Positions 8,783-18,075 are shown, counted from the first letter of the stretch. The stretch: 64,000 nucleotides of DNA from Oscillospiraceae bacterium (GCA_017523995.1 JAFWUX010000092.1:7258-71257), one strand, 5' to 3'. Notes: generated by a model from the sequence alone, not told the origin. Numbers and translations: made by a program.

Positions 8783-9647
8783 AAAGCAGATGCTGCTGCG
8801 GCTCGGGTTGTTTCTCCTCATCGCGTTTTCCCTGACATGGATTCCGCATATCATCTGTCTGCACGTTTGGGGATATGAGGACTGGTTGAGCAGTGCGTTC
8901 GGCGTGATCGTCACGCTGAGCATGTATGCGCCGATGCTCGGCAACATCCTCACGCGGCTCATGACAAAAGAGGGCTTCCGCGATCTCAAACTGCGGTTCC
9001 GGCTCAAGGGCAGTCTCCGCTATTACGCGATCCCGTTTCTGACGGGATTTTTGATCATGCTGATGATCGTCGTGATCATCAACTGCACGCACGGCAACTG
9101 GAAATTTGAAGCGCTTGCAAAGGCTGCTCTGCCGGATCTTATTTCGGAGCTGCTGCTCATGCTTGCCATGCCGCTTTCCTACATCGCACTCCCGTGCTTC
9201 GGCGAGGAATTCGGCTGGCGCGGCTACTTAAACCCGAAACTGGAGCAGCTGACGGGTACATGCGGCGCGGTCATCATCGGCGGCATCATCTGGGGACTCT
9301 GGCATGCACCGCTTGTTGCAGCAGGCTATAACTTCGGCACCGGTCATCCGGCGCTGAGTGTCCTGCTGATGTGCATTTCCTGCGTGTTTGTCAATGCGGT
9401 GCTGTTCTGGCTGACAAAGAAAACGGATTCGGTCTTTCCGGCGGTTCTGCTCCATTCGATCATGGATCTGAATTTGCAGACCTTTGCCATCCGATATTTC
9501 ACCAGCGGTGTTTCCGAGGAGACATTCCAAAAAACAACCGCTCTGCAGGGCGGTCTGCTTGGGATGGTCATTCCGTATGCGATCATCGGCACGGTGTTCT
9601 TCGTCCTGCTGATCCGCGGCAGGCAGCGCGCTGAAAAAACTGCATAA
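8772..9647 (+). CDS. CPBP-family intramembrane metalloprotease
   Basis: A 291-residue multi-helix protein with the CPBP (CAAX protease and bacteriocin-processing) motifs: EEFGWR at 145-150, WGLWHAPL at about 174-181 and a third motif HSIMDLN. The Glu pair and His residues are the expected metal or catalytic residues. Members process or inactivate membrane peptides and are often found with peptide exporters or immunity loci. As last gene of the GntR/ABC operon it may handle the peptide stress the transporter answers; this is an inference. Confidence 0.85.
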   Translation: MTNKKQMLLRLGLFLLIAFSLTWIPHIICLHVWGYEDWLSSAFGVIVTLSMYAPMLGNILTRLMTKEGFRDLKLRFRLKGSLRYYAIPFLTGFLIMLMIVVIINCTHGNWKFEALAKAALPDLISELLLMLAMPLSYIALPCFGEEFGWRGYLNPKLEQLTGTCGAVIIGGIIWGLWHAPLVAAGYNFGTGHPALSVLLMCISCVFVNAVLFWLTKKTDSVFPAVLLHSIMDLNLQTFAIRYFTSGVSEETFQKTTALQGGLLGMVIPYAIIGTVFFVLLIRGRQRAEKTA

Positions 9648-9687
9648 CCGGAGTCAGGCTTTGTCCGCACATTCCTTCAACAAAACA

Positions 9688-9735
9688 AATCACCGCTTCT
9701 GTCAGTGAAAACCTGACGGGAGCGGTGATTTTATC
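9688..9735 (+). terminator. Intrinsic terminator of the GntR/ABC operon
   Basis: An 18-base stem, 9688-9705 with 9713-9730, begins AATCACCGC and contains two G-T wobbles; it is followed by TTTTAT. The remaining sequence to 9851 shows one weak hairpin (CGCTCAG 9808-9814 with CTGAGCG 9833-9839) that lacks a T-run. Confidence 0.75.
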
Positions 9736-9851
9736 TGTTATGTGTGCTGACGGTTCTGTCTGCGCCTGAGCAGGAACAAAGGAACAGGGATCCTGTCCGG
9801 AACTCTGCGCTCAGTTTCTGCAATGCGCAAATCTGAGCGGCTTTCGTTTAT

Positions 9852-12593
9852 TTACCACTTCGGGAGTTCATCGAGTGTGATGACATACTCGCTGTCATAT
9901 GCTTTTTTGAGGATTGCTTTTTCGGTGTAGCGCTCGGAGTATCCGCTGCCGTTTGTGACAAAATCGCCGCACCATGTCCCGAACCACGCCCAGCGCGCAT
10001 TCGAGGCGACCACGTTGTCGATATCAAAGACTGTGCCGTTTTCGGTGAGCGCAGTGATTTTGTTTGTCTTGGGATAATCCAGCAGCTCCGCAAATTTTGC
10101 ATTCTGTGCGCTGTAGACGCGCTCGCCTGCATAGATATCCTCGCCGATGACATCGACGTATTCATCGCCCGGATACCAGTCCGCCGCCTGACCGTTCCAC
10201 ACCCAGATCAGGTTGCTGCAGCCGTATTCCTCTGTGAGCTGCGTGTAGAGATACTTCCAGAGCTTTTTGTAGGGCTCAGCGCCCTTTGCGCCCCACCAGA
10301 ACCAGCCGCCGGAGGCTTCATGCAGCGGCCGCCAGAGAATCGGCACACCGGCATCGCGGAGAATATTGATCTGTTTTGCGATTGCGGCGATATCCTTGTC
10401 GAGCAGCGCTTTGCCCTCTGCATCCCTGCCGTTCATGACAGCGTCGATATCGAATGTGACATTCGAGGTCGAAAAGCCCTGCCACCAGCGCGGATTGCCG
10501 TTTGCATCATTGCCGTCCTTGAGGTATTTGTCCGGCGCATTCCAGTGCCAGCAGAATGTCACGATGCCGCCTGCCTGATGCACCTTCAGTGCGGTATCCG
10601 TCGAAAATCCCTTTGCGCCGCGCGCGGCACGGGAGGGGGCATAGTCCATGAAGTCCAGTCCGCAGATCGCCGGATACTTGCCGGTGACATCGTGGATTGC
10701 CTTGAACTCCGGTCCGTCCAGACCGTAATCGCAGACCTGTCCTGCCAGCGTATACTTGCCGTAGGAGTCGCAGAGATACGAAAACAGCTTTTTCGTTGCG
10801 GCGTCCGCATTCGGGTTGATGAGCTTGTCCGATACATTGTAGACATCGTTTGAGATACCGGCATCGGGCTTGACTGTGAGCTTATCCAGCATGATCCATC
10901 CCCATGATTTTGTGACCTTGATCTGATGCGTGCCGGCTTTCAGCATCACGCCGCGGACAACCGCGTCCGTGTAGCCGGAATCGGAGCTGTCGAATGTGCC
11001 GACGGATTCGCCGTCCGCATAGACATTGTTCGTCTTGCTGCCGCCGATGCCCTTTGCGGTCAGGATGAGCTGATAGGTGCCGTCTGCGGGAACCTCGACC
11101 GTGAATGTCACGGTGTCGGTATCCTCCGCGAATCTGCCGACCGCCTTGCCGCCCGAGGCATCTGCATCGGCACTTGCGCTGCTTGCGCCTGCGAGCACGG
11201 CATCTTCCGCCTCATAGACGGAGCTTTTTCCGCTCTGCTGCGGCTGCGATGTTCCCGCAGGAAGAATCTCCCGTTTCAGCAGTGTCAGATCAGAAGCGGT
11301 GAGCGATTTGCTGCCGTCGAGATCGGCACGCGCTGCCTGCTCGCTGCTGAGCAACTTTTCGGTCAGCAGATGCTTTTGCAGCAGACGGGCATCCTCCGCG
11401 GTGCATTTGCCGTCGCCGTTGACATCGCCGCGGACAGCATCCGGCAGCACCGTGCTCTCCGGCATGTTTTTGTAGACGGTTTCGTACATCGTCTCCGCCC
11501 AGAGCTTGCGCATGGCTTCGTAGCCGTCAGAGCTCGGGTGCACGCCGTCGGAGCTGAGCAGATCGGGATTCTTCTGGAAGAACGCCTCAAAATCCGGACC
11601 GTGTACCAGCTTGTCGCCGTATTCTTTGTAAAGCTGATCCACCTTCTTGTTGAAGATCACAGCGTTCGGCTGCACATCTTTATTGGTCGAGGCGGGAATC
11701 TTCGGGAGCACCGGCGTCTTGCCGAGCTTGAGCACGGCGTCGATCATGTATTTGGTGTTGGAATAGTACGCATCTGCGTTGTTCGGATTGCCCCAGCAGT
11801 CATTTGTGCCGTAGGCAATGCTGACATATTTCACGGGGCTGTCCTTGAGCCAGCCGTCGATGGCGGCCTTGCCGTGCGGACTGGAAATGCCGCCGATGCC
11901 GCCGTTCTGCGCGACCGGATAGAATCTGTCATCAATCGCGTGGATATGTGCCGCGTAGCTCGTGCCCCACTGATTGACCATGCCGCCCGCGGTGATCGAA
12001 TCGCCGAGGAAGATCCACGAATCCTGCACGCCCTGCGAGGCATCGTGGATATCGAAATTGAGCTTGACTTTGCCGCCCTCGCCCTTGGTCACGCGGATGC
12101 GGATCCAGTTGGCGCCCTTCATGTCGATGAGATGCTGCTTCGAGCTCAGCCCGTTGCCGGAGACCGTGACAGCGGTTTTCCAGCCCTCTGACGGAAAGCT
12201 TCCGCCTGCTGCGCTGTTTGTCTCAATGTCATAATCGACCGGCTCCTCCTGCTTGGTGACATAGGAACCGATATTGTCATAGGTGCTGTCATTATACCAC
12301 ACCGCAATGACCTGCTTGCGCTGCGATTCCGGCACGCCGGAAAGATCATAGGCAAGGTAATCCGGTGCGCTGGACTGCCATGCTGTCCAGTAGGCGTCAT
12401 CATTGCCGTGCGATGCGTTACCGCCGCCTGAATAGGCAGGCACGCCGCGGCTGATGACCGGATTCGTGACAACGGCACTCGCCGCTGCCGCTGAGATGTT
12501 CTGCGTCTGCTGCGGCATTTCGACGGCCGGCACTGTGCAGACCGTCAGCAGCCCTGCAAGCAGAAGCACTGTCAGTTTTCCGTATTTTCTCAT
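9852..12593 (-). CDS. Cellulosomal SGNH esterase-dockerin-CBM35-GH26 mannanase
   Basis: A 913-residue secreted multi-enzyme. Residues 1-38 are a signal peptide. A beta-rich N-terminal domain (about 40-170) precedes an SGNH hydrolase (about 190-375) with GDSITAGG near 197, GTND near 260 and DGVHPS near 350 carrying Ser, Asn, Asp and His. A dockerin with two calcium loops (DVNGDGKCTAED and DLDGSKSLTASD) lies in the middle, about 388-450, not at an end. A CBM35 (about 457-575) and a GH26 domain (580-905) follow; the acid/base Glu is in WRPLHEASGGW (about 757) and the nucleophile in ALTENG (about 847). Family knowledge suggests deacetylation and hydrolysis of acetylated mannan in one polypeptide. 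Binding site GGAGGG lies 7-12 bases upstream. Confidence 0.9.
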   Translation of the reverse strand: MRKYGKLTVLLLAGLLTVCTVPAVEMPQQTQNISAAAASAVVTNPVISRGVPAYSGGGNASHGNDDAYWTAWQSSAPDYLAYDLSGVPESQRKQVIAVWYNDSTYDNIGSYVTKQEEPVDYDIETNSAAGGSFPSEGWKTAVTVSGNGLSSKQHLIDMKGANWIRIRVTKGEGGKVKLNFDIHDASQGVQDSWIFLGDSITAGGMVNQWGTSYAAHIHAIDDRFYPVAQNGGIGGISSPHGKAAIDGWLKDSPVKYVSIAYGTNDCWGNPNNADAYYSNTKYMIDAVLKLGKTPVLPKIPASTNKDVQPNAVIFNKKVDQLYKEYGDKLVHGPDFEAFFQKNPDLLSSDGVHPSSDGYEAMRKLWAETMYETVYKNMPESTVLPDAVRGDVNGDGKCTAEDARLLQKHLLTEKLLSSEQAARADLDGSKSLTASDLTLLKREILPAGTSQPQQSGKSSVYEAEDAVLAGASSASADADASGGKAVGRFAEDTDTVTFTVEVPADGTYQLILTAKGIGGSKTNNVYADGESVGTFDSSDSGYTDAVVRGVMLKAGTHQIKVTKSWGWIMLDKLTVKPDAGISNDVYNVSDKLINPNADAATKKLFSYLCDSYGKYTLAGQVCDYGLDGPEFKAIHDVTGKYPAICGLDFMDYAPSRAARGAKGFSTDTALKVHQAGGIVTFCWHWNAPDKYLKDGNDANGNPRWWQGFSTSNVTFDIDAVMNGRDAEGKALLDKDIAAIAKQINILRDAGVPILWRPLHEASGGWFWWGAKGAEPYKKLWKYLYTQLTEEYGCSNLIWVWNGQAADWYPGDEYVDVIGEDIYAGERVYSAQNAKFAELLDYPKTNKITALTENGTVFDIDNVVASNARWAWFGTWCGDFVTNGSGYSERYTEKAILKKAYDSEYVITLDELPKW

Positions 12594-12644
12594 GATAACC
12601 CTCCGTTTTTATATCTGTCGGAATCTGTAAGATCCCTTTATACC

Positions 12645-12673
12645 ATTATATCCGAAGTGTGCGGAAAAAGCAA
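12645..12673 (-). promoter_or_regulatory. Promoter of the GH26 gene
   Basis: On the minus strand TTGCTT (12673-12668), 17 bases, TATAAT (12650-12645). The -35 continues into a T-run, as in three other promoters of this window. Confidence 0.6.
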
Positions 12674-12781
12674 TGATGTTTTATGTATACAACTTGATAT
12701 TTTTTACACAATTTTGCTGTGATTTCCGCCCGATTATCCAGTTTTTCTGTACAATATGAATATCACGGCGCCGACGGAGCG

Positions 12782-12823
12782 AAAAAACCGCCCGATCTGC
12801 ACATCATGCAAATCGGGCGGTTT
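12782..12823 (-). terminator. Intrinsic terminator of the GH9-type gene
   Basis: Arms 12785-12801 and 12807-12823 (AAACCGCCCGAT with ATCGGGCGGTTT plus an inner TGCA pair) are followed on the minus strand by TTTTTTC. Confidence 0.85.
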
Positions 12824-12862
12824 CGTGTATTGGATTCAGTTCAGATCATCGGGCAGTGATAT

Positions 12863-15850
12863 TCACTTTGCACCCGGGAGCTTGTCAAGCGGGAACTGCT
12901 TGCTGTCGATGAGCTTGACAATGGACATCAGGATTGCAATGAGGTCATCCTGATTGAGCTTGCCCGAAACAACATTGGCGTTCCGCTGTCCCTGTGTGGA
13001 GATGTTGGCTGTCTTGTCCTCGGCGAGGAACCGTGCGAGCAGAACCGCATCCGAGACATCGGTATCGCCGCTTTCGTTGACATCGCCCCAGATCAGTTCC
13101 TTCGGGGTATCTACCACCTCATGCGGACCTTCATCCTGCAGGAAGGAGACAACCCATGCAAGCGGTGCATTGTATTCCAGTGCTGTGGAGTTGACGGAGA
13201 ATGCCTCAACGGAATCCGCATAGCATCTTTCGGAAATATTGTCTCTGGAATACGGGACAAATCCGAGCAGGCGCATGTACTGGTCATATATCTGTGTGCT
13301 TGCACCGCCGGAGAGCACGCCGTCCGGCGCCTTCGGGAAGGTTTTGTCGATTCCATTCAGCCAGTATTCGTGCGACGGATTGCAGACGCCGTAATTGCCG
13401 TAGCCGGTGATATAGGAGAACGAAAGCGGATTGTTTCCGAGCAGATAATCCATGCCGGCTGCAACGCCGTCGAGATATTTTGTCTTGCCGGTGAGATCAT
13501 AGGCATATGCCAGTGCGATCATGTTGTTGAGCGCTCTTGCGTTGGAGCCTTCCTCAAATCCGTAGTTGTGCAGATGCGGCATGCCGTCATTGGGATCTGT
13601 ATAGCCGGGACCGTCATAGAGATACGGAATGCTGAAGCCCTGCTTTTCCTCAGTTGCGAGATAGGTGTCCGCAGTACCAAGCAGCGCCTTCCGGATGGTT
13701 TCATTTTTTTCCGGTTCCAGTGCTTCGCTGTGCAGTGCAAGTGTCAGTGTGCCTGCTGCCGTCATATTGCCGGTGTTGAGCATGTTGAGGGAGCCCTCAT
13801 CCGCATCGTTGAAGTTGCCGCCTCTGATTCTTTCCGGAACGCTGAATGCATCCTTATATTTAGAAAGGCGGTCGCGGAATGTCCCGTATTCGGTATCCTC
13901 CATTGCGATTGCGCTGATGAACAGCTCGCAGGCTGCCCAGTAGGCATCGTCCGAAATATCCATATCGCCGTATGGGACCGCGACTGCCGACTGCTTCACC
14001 GGTGCATAGAGGGATTTTTCGTTGAGATTCTCCTTCGGAACGGTTGCCCAAATGTACGGGTCGGTAGTTTCTGTCAGATCAGCATCGCCGACCACACTGC
14101 TGTATATCTGCCAGAATGCCTCATACGCATCCTTCGCGCGTTTGTACAGCGTCTTTGCGTATTCTTCGTCAAAATCCTTCCAAAGTCTTGCTGCCTGCGC
14201 CGCGCATGCTGCATAGTTCAGGGTTGCGGCAAGGGTCGGGGGCTTGACAATGCGGACTTCCTTGTTATATGCCTCGTCATCGCCGATATAGTTCCACGGC
14301 TTCTGCGCAAGCTCCGGCATGATGTGATCCTGCACGCTGTGGTAATAGAGCCCTGCATATTTGCCCCATGTCGGTTCATCCGCCGCGACCTTCATCTTTT
14401 CCATAAAATCGAGCTCATGGCGGCATTCCTGGAGAATATCCGGCACATTGTCGCCCGTTTCCGGAACCACGCAGGTGCCGGAGCCGTCTGCAAACTTTTT
14501 GCTGCCTCCCGCCGAGTTTAGAATTGCACGCTCATACATATTCTGGAGCACCCAGAGCGTATAGCCGCCGCTGACCATATTCTTGCTGAAATATCTTGCG
14601 TCATACCAGCCGCCGGAGGCATCAATGGTCGAGGATGCGTGCTGGACAGAGGCCTCATCCTTGGTGAGATATTGTCTGACCCACGAATCCTGCACATAGG
14701 CGGTGTCAGTCTTGTACTGATCGGCGTGGGCGAGCTTGTCCTTCTCCTGCGTGGAGGTGATGTATTCCGCCTTGGTATCCTGACCGGCGCGGTTCTGATA
14801 GAAATAGTTGAGCGTGTTGGTCAGCAGATCATGCCCCTCCTGCTGATAGATATCATCTGCAATGCGGAACGTGAACGATCTTGCATCAAGCCCCGGAATG
14901 ACGATATAATATTCGCCGGGCTCCTTGAACTTCGAGAAGTCGATCTTGGCGACCGTATCGCCGGAATCCTTATCGAACACGGTTTTTGCGGTCTTGCCTT
15001 CGTAAGCGACTTTGCCGGTTCCGTGATCAATGATCTGGTAGTCATATTCCGTATCTGCCATCAGGTCGAGTGTGGCGGCATCCGGTGAGAGCGAGCCCTT
15101 GTTATCGGAGAGCGCTGCAGTCTTTGCAAGCTGCGGATAGTATCCGAGCTGGTTGACCGAGACGAAATTATGTTCCAGACCGCTGAAGGAGCGGTCGGTA
15201 TAGAACCGCCGTGTTTCAACAATGCTTTCCTTCTCGTCCTTGTCTACGATATGCATCTCATCGAACCAGAGTTCATCGCCGTCCTGTGCGTTGCCGCCGT
15301 AGGTGGCTCCGCTTGCATATTCGATATGCCACAGAGCATTTTCAAGATCCTCGGTCGGCTTAAATGTGCCGGAGACCGTCTGATATTCAGTGGAAAGCTT
15401 GAAAACACTGCCCCACATTCCGCCCATATCCGGACCCATTTCCATTTTGCCGTCCGCATTTGTGCAGAAGTAGTATTCGTCGCGGTTTGCATTTGAGATG
15501 GATGAGAACATCTCCATGCCGCTGCGCTTTGCCTTGACTTTGAAGCTGACCTCATAGGTGTGCCCCTTTTTGAAGCTGAGTCCGGGGTACTGCACCCGCA
15601 GATCATAGCGTTCATTTGTTGCGCCCGTACCCTTGAGAATCGTCAGATGCAGGGCGCCCTTATCAATGTAGAAGTCCTGTCTTGCCGGTGCAACCTCGAT
15701 GATGTGCCACGGCAGAACTTTCTGCTCGAAGTCACATTCGGCAAGCATCTCTGCCGCAGAAGCGGTCAGCGGCATAGCAGGATTGACCGCAGCGGGGACG
15801 AGCACAGTTGCTGCCAGTAAAGATGCGATGAGCCTTTTTGATTTGTTCAT
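12863..15850 (-). CDS. Dockerin-bearing GH9-fold protein with CBM4-like module and altered active-site motifs
   Basis: A 995-residue secreted protein; the ATG at 15850 has GGGAGGG upstream and a clear signal peptide (MNKSKRLIASLLAATVLVPA). A CBM4/9-like domain (about 35-185) is followed by the Ig-like CelD_N domain (NFVSVNQLGYYPQ, about 210-300), a GH9 (alpha/alpha)6 domain (about 305-905) and a C-terminal dockerin (from about 920) whose first loop DVNESGDTDVSD is canonical and second loop is degenerate. GH9 signatures are present but changed: GGWYDAGD reads GGWYDARY (about 411-418), NPHHRFW reads NPSHEYW (about 823-829), and NE-A--YNAPL reads NSTALEYNAPL (about 886). The usual catalytic base Asp and acid Glu therefore appear missing. 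It may be a binding or atypical enzyme. Confidence 0.88.
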   Translation of the reverse strand: MNKSKRLIASLLAATVLVPAAVNPAMPLTASAAEMLAECDFEQKVLPWHIIEVAPARQDFYIDKGALHLTILKGTGATNERYDLRVQYPGLSFKKGHTYEVSFKVKAKRSGMEMFSSISNANRDEYYFCTNADGKMEMGPDMGGMWGSVFKLSTEYQTVSGTFKPTEDLENALWHIEYASGATYGGNAQDGDELWFDEMHIVDKDEKESIVETRRFYTDRSFSGLEHNFVSVNQLGYYPQLAKTAALSDNKGSLSPDAATLDLMADTEYDYQIIDHGTGKVAYEGKTAKTVFDKDSGDTVAKIDFSKFKEPGEYYIVIPGLDARSFTFRIADDIYQQEGHDLLTNTLNYFYQNRAGQDTKAEYITSTQEKDKLAHADQYKTDTAYVQDSWVRQYLTKDEASVQHASSTIDASGGWYDARYFSKNMVSGGYTLWVLQNMYERAILNSAGGSKKFADGSGTCVVPETGDNVPDILQECRHELDFMEKMKVAADEPTWGKYAGLYYHSVQDHIMPELAQKPWNYIGDDEAYNKEVRIVKPPTLAATLNYAACAAQAARLWKDFDEEYAKTLYKRAKDAYEAFWQIYSSVVGDADLTETTDPYIWATVPKENLNEKSLYAPVKQSAVAVPYGDMDISDDAYWAACELFISAIAMEDTEYGTFRDRLSKYKDAFSVPERIRGGNFNDADEGSLNMLNTGNMTAAGTLTLALHSEALEPEKNETIRKALLGTADTYLATEEKQGFSIPYLYDGPGYTDPNDGMPHLHNYGFEEGSNARALNNMIALAYAYDLTGKTKYLDGVAAGMDYLLGNNPLSFSYITGYGNYGVCNPSHEYWLNGIDKTFPKAPDGVLSGGASTQIYDQYMRLLGFVPYSRDNISERCYADSVEAFSVNSTALEYNAPLAWVVSFLQDEGPHEVVDTPKELIWGDVNESGDTDVSDAVLLARFLAEDKTANISTQGQRNANVVSGKLNQDDLIAILMSIVKLIDSKQFPLDKLPGAK

Positions 15851-15962
15851 AGAATATCCCTCCCGATAATTGATGTCATGGACAGCCGGCGCGGTACATT
15901 TCCGGCTGCACAGTTTGTTGTGCCGTATGCAGCATCTCCCGTTTATCACTGCACACACTTAC

Positions 15963-15991
15963 ATTGTACCACGAAATTGACGGATTGTAAA
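15963..15991 (-). promoter_or_regulatory. Promoter of the GH9-type gene
   Basis: On the minus strand TTTACA (15991-15986), 17 bases, TACAAT (15968-15963), leaving a leader of about 105 bases before the start codon. Confidence 0.75.
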
Positions 15992-16031
15992 GAGCGTACA
16001 GAAATTTAATACATTTCAATAACTGATTATC

Positions 16032-16059
16032 AAAAATGCTCCCCATGAACAGGGGAGCA
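16032..16059 (-). terminator. Intrinsic terminator of the two-component operon
   Basis: Minus-strand stem TGCTCCCC/GGGGAGCA (16059-16052 with 16044-16037) is followed immediately by TTTTT. Confidence 0.88.
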
Positions 16060-16063
16060 CCGG

Positions 16064-16690
16064 TCAGCCTTTGACCTCGGTATAATAATAGACGGCGAGC
16101 TGCGTGCGGTCGCGCAGGGCGAGCTTTTCGAGCAGCGTGCTGAGATAGTTGCGCACGGTGCCCTCGCTGAGATAGAGCTGCGCTGCGATCTCCTTGTTGC
16201 TCATGCCTGCAGCGACAAGCTCCATGATCTCGCGCTCCTTTTCGCTGATGCCGTGGGCGGCGTAATCATAGCGTTCCTGCTGCTTCATCATCTCCGGCAG
16301 CCGCGAAATGATCTTTTCGCCGAAGACGCTCTGTCCGCGCATAACGGCTTCGAGTGCTGGCGCGATGCCCTCGAAATCCTGCTTGAGGATATAGCCCTTT
16401 GCGCCCATGTTCAGTGCCTTGACGATGTATTCATCATCAGAAAACGTTGTCAGATACAGCAGCTTTGCCTCGGGGGACTGCCGGAGAATCTGCTCACCGG
16501 CTTCCAGCCCTGTCATGCCCTCCATGCGGATATCCATGAGCATGACATCGGGTTTGATCTCCTCATACAGCCGGATGGCATCCGCGCCGCTGCCGCCCAT
16601 TGCCGCGACCGTGATCGTGCCCGTTGCTTCGAGGATTGTTTTCAGCGAAAGCGCAACCAGTTTATCATCATCAATGACTACAATTTTCAT
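16064..16690 (-). CDS. NarL/LuxR-type response regulator
   Basis: A 208-residue regulator starting MKIVVIDDDK at 16690; the longer open frame upstream lies inside the kinase gene and is not used. The receiver domain has the acidic pocket DDD at 7-9, phospho-acceptor Asp53 in LMDIRM and Lys near 103. The C-terminal LuxR helix-turn-helix spans about 140-200 (SEKEREIMELVAAGMSNKEIA, VRNYLSTLLEKL). Its start overlaps the kinase stop (ATGA), with AAGGAG as binding site. It probably controls the divergent ABC-2 transporter, as in comparable Firmicute loci (yvfRS-yvfTU in Bacillus); this is an inference from layout. Confidence 0.92.
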   Translation of the reverse strand: MKIVVIDDDKLVALSLKTILEATGTITVAAMGGSGADAIRLYEEIKPDVMLMDIRMEGMTGLEAGEQILRQSPEAKLLYLTTFSDDEYIVKALNMGAKGYILKQDFEGIAPALEAVMRGQSVFGEKIISRLPEMMKQQERYDYAAHGISEKEREIMELVAAGMSNKEIAAQLYLSEGTVRNYLSTLLEKLALRDRTQLAVYYYTEVKG

Positions 16691-17763
16691 AGCTTCTCCT
16701 TTGGTACAGAGGCAAAGATGCGGAATCCGGATTCTGATGGCGTAAAGCTGATCTGTCCGCCGATGCCGCTGACTCTGTCCTGCATATTTCTGAGCCCGAT
16801 GCCGGTCTCCCTGATCTCGCTGCAGCGTCCGTTGTCCTCGATCACAAGCTGATAGAACGCCGGATGTTCGCGCAGGATCATCAGGATTCTGTCGCCGTTT
16901 GAATGCTTGACCGCATTGGAAAGCCCCTCTTTGACAACGCCTGCCATGCACAGCTTGACGCTGCCGGGCGCATGCTCGCTGATATCATAATCGAGCCTGA
17001 CCGTGAATCTGGAATCCACTGCCGCGATGCTGTCCGCAATGACCTTTCTGAGGTCGATGGAATCATCGTGCAGCGTGTGGACGCTCTCGCGCATGCTGGT
17101 CATTGCGGTATCGAGCGTATCCTTGAGCCCCTGCAGCGGTTCGCGGAGCTGTTCATCGCGGTTGATGACTGTCAGCGCACCTGCCTGCAGCAGCGCGCGC
17201 GTCAGCATGTGCCCGACATTATCGTGGATATCCCGCGCGATGCGGTTGCGTTCTTTCATGGTTGCAAGGCGGATTTCGGCATCCTGCATCTGGGACATTT
17301 TCTCGTTCTGCTCGGCAAGATGCAGATTGCGCTCGGTGACAGTATCCCGCAGCGCCTTGAGATGCCCGACCTCTCCTGTCAGGAACCCGATCCGGTGATA
17401 GAGCAGCAATGCCGCCGCAATGCCTGCCGCAATCACAAGATACTGCGTGATGCCGAGCGCGCCGTTTATCCTGAACACCGCAGGGACGGCGGGCAGAATC
17501 AGCCACCATTTTCTGAGCCGGAGTGCGTCATAGAGCAGCAGCGGCAGCGCACAGAGCGCAACCGGAAGAACGATGCACAGCGCCGCACCGCCTGCGATCA
17601 GCACCGCCGCGATTCTGCTGTGCTCCTGCATGATCAGCATGACCGCCGCAGAGATGCAGAGCATGAGCAGCAGTGCCGCGACAGGAACGGCAAGTCCCGC
17701 AGCCGTGCAGAATCCGATCGCACAGATCAACGCAATGACAAGCTTTTCCGAAAGACTTTCCAC
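16687..17763 (-). CDS. Sensor histidine kinase, HisKA_3 (DesK/LiaS) type
   Basis: A 358-residue kinase starting with GTG (MESLSEKL), GGGAGGG six bases upstream. Residues 1-125 form about six membrane helices with almost no extracytoplasmic domain, so it may sense the membrane itself or its cognate transporter. A short coiled coil follows, then the HisKA_3 phospho-acceptor His180 in ARDIHDNVGHML. The ATPase domain has the N-box GLSNAVKHSNG and G-box GIGLRNMQDRVSGIGGQI. It is co-transcribed with the downstream regulator. Confidence 0.92.
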   Translation of the reverse strand: MESLSEKLVIALICAIGFCTAAGLAVPVAALLLMLCISAAVMLIMQEHSRIAAVLIAGGAALCIVLPVALCALPLLLYDALRLRKWWLILPAVPAVFRINGALGITQYLVIAAGIAAALLLYHRIGFLTGEVGHLKALRDTVTERNLHLAEQNEKMSQMQDAEIRLATMKERNRIARDIHDNVGHMLTRALLQAGALTVINRDEQLREPLQGLKDTLDTAMTSMRESVHTLHDDSIDLRKVIADSIAAVDSRFTVRLDYDISEHAPGSVKLCMAGVVKEGLSNAVKHSNGDRILMILREHPAFYQLVIEDNGRCSEIRETGIGLRNMQDRVSGIGGQISFTPSESGFRIFASVPKEKL

Positions 17764-17789
17764 GCAGCACCCTCCCTTTCATTTTCCCC

Positions 17790-17818
17790 ATTATACCACA
17801 ATCTGTTCAAAAACGCAA
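17790..17818 (-). promoter_or_regulatory. Promoter of the two-component operon
   Basis: On the minus strand TTGCGT (17818-17813), 17 bases, TATAAT (17795-17790). Confidence 0.65.
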
Positions 17819-17833
17819 CAACAGCGGTTTATT

Positions 17834-18075
17834 GAATGAGAAATTAGAAATGAGAAATGAGAAATTGCGGTGTCGCCTGCGGCGACAGATTTATATTGAG
17901 TTAGGAGATAGGAGTGAGGAGTGAGGAGTTGCGGTGTCGCCTGCGGCGACGGATTTATATATTGAGAGTTAGGAGATAGGAGTGAGGAGTGAGGAGTTGC
18001 GGTGTCGCCTGCGGCGACGGATTTATATATAGAGAATTAGGAGATAGGAGTGAGGAGTGAGAAAATGCGGCGTCG
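17834..18075. repeat. Tandem intergenic repeat with hairpin, three full units
   Basis: Between the divergent kinase and ABC genes, a unit of 64-68 bases recurs three times with a degenerate fourth start. Each unit has a purine-rich part (TTAGAAATGAG type in the first, TTAGGAGATAGGAGTGAGG type in the others), then TTGCGGT, then the hairpin GTCGCCTGCGGCGAC (17872-17886, 17936-17950, 18004-18018), then GATTTATAT. The first unit matches dispersed copies near 40.7, 53.2 and 58.8 kb. No CRISPR-like spacers are present. The rest of 17764-18223 holds the two divergent promoters. Confidence 0.85.

Noticed and set aside
9808..9839. Terminator of the GH26 gene at the CGCTCAG/CTGAGCG dyad
   Set aside because: The dyad is real but lacks a T-run on the minus strand and has a poorly paired centre.
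17834..18075. CRISPR array
   Set aside because: Units are contiguous with no unique spacers of constant length, and no cas genes are near.
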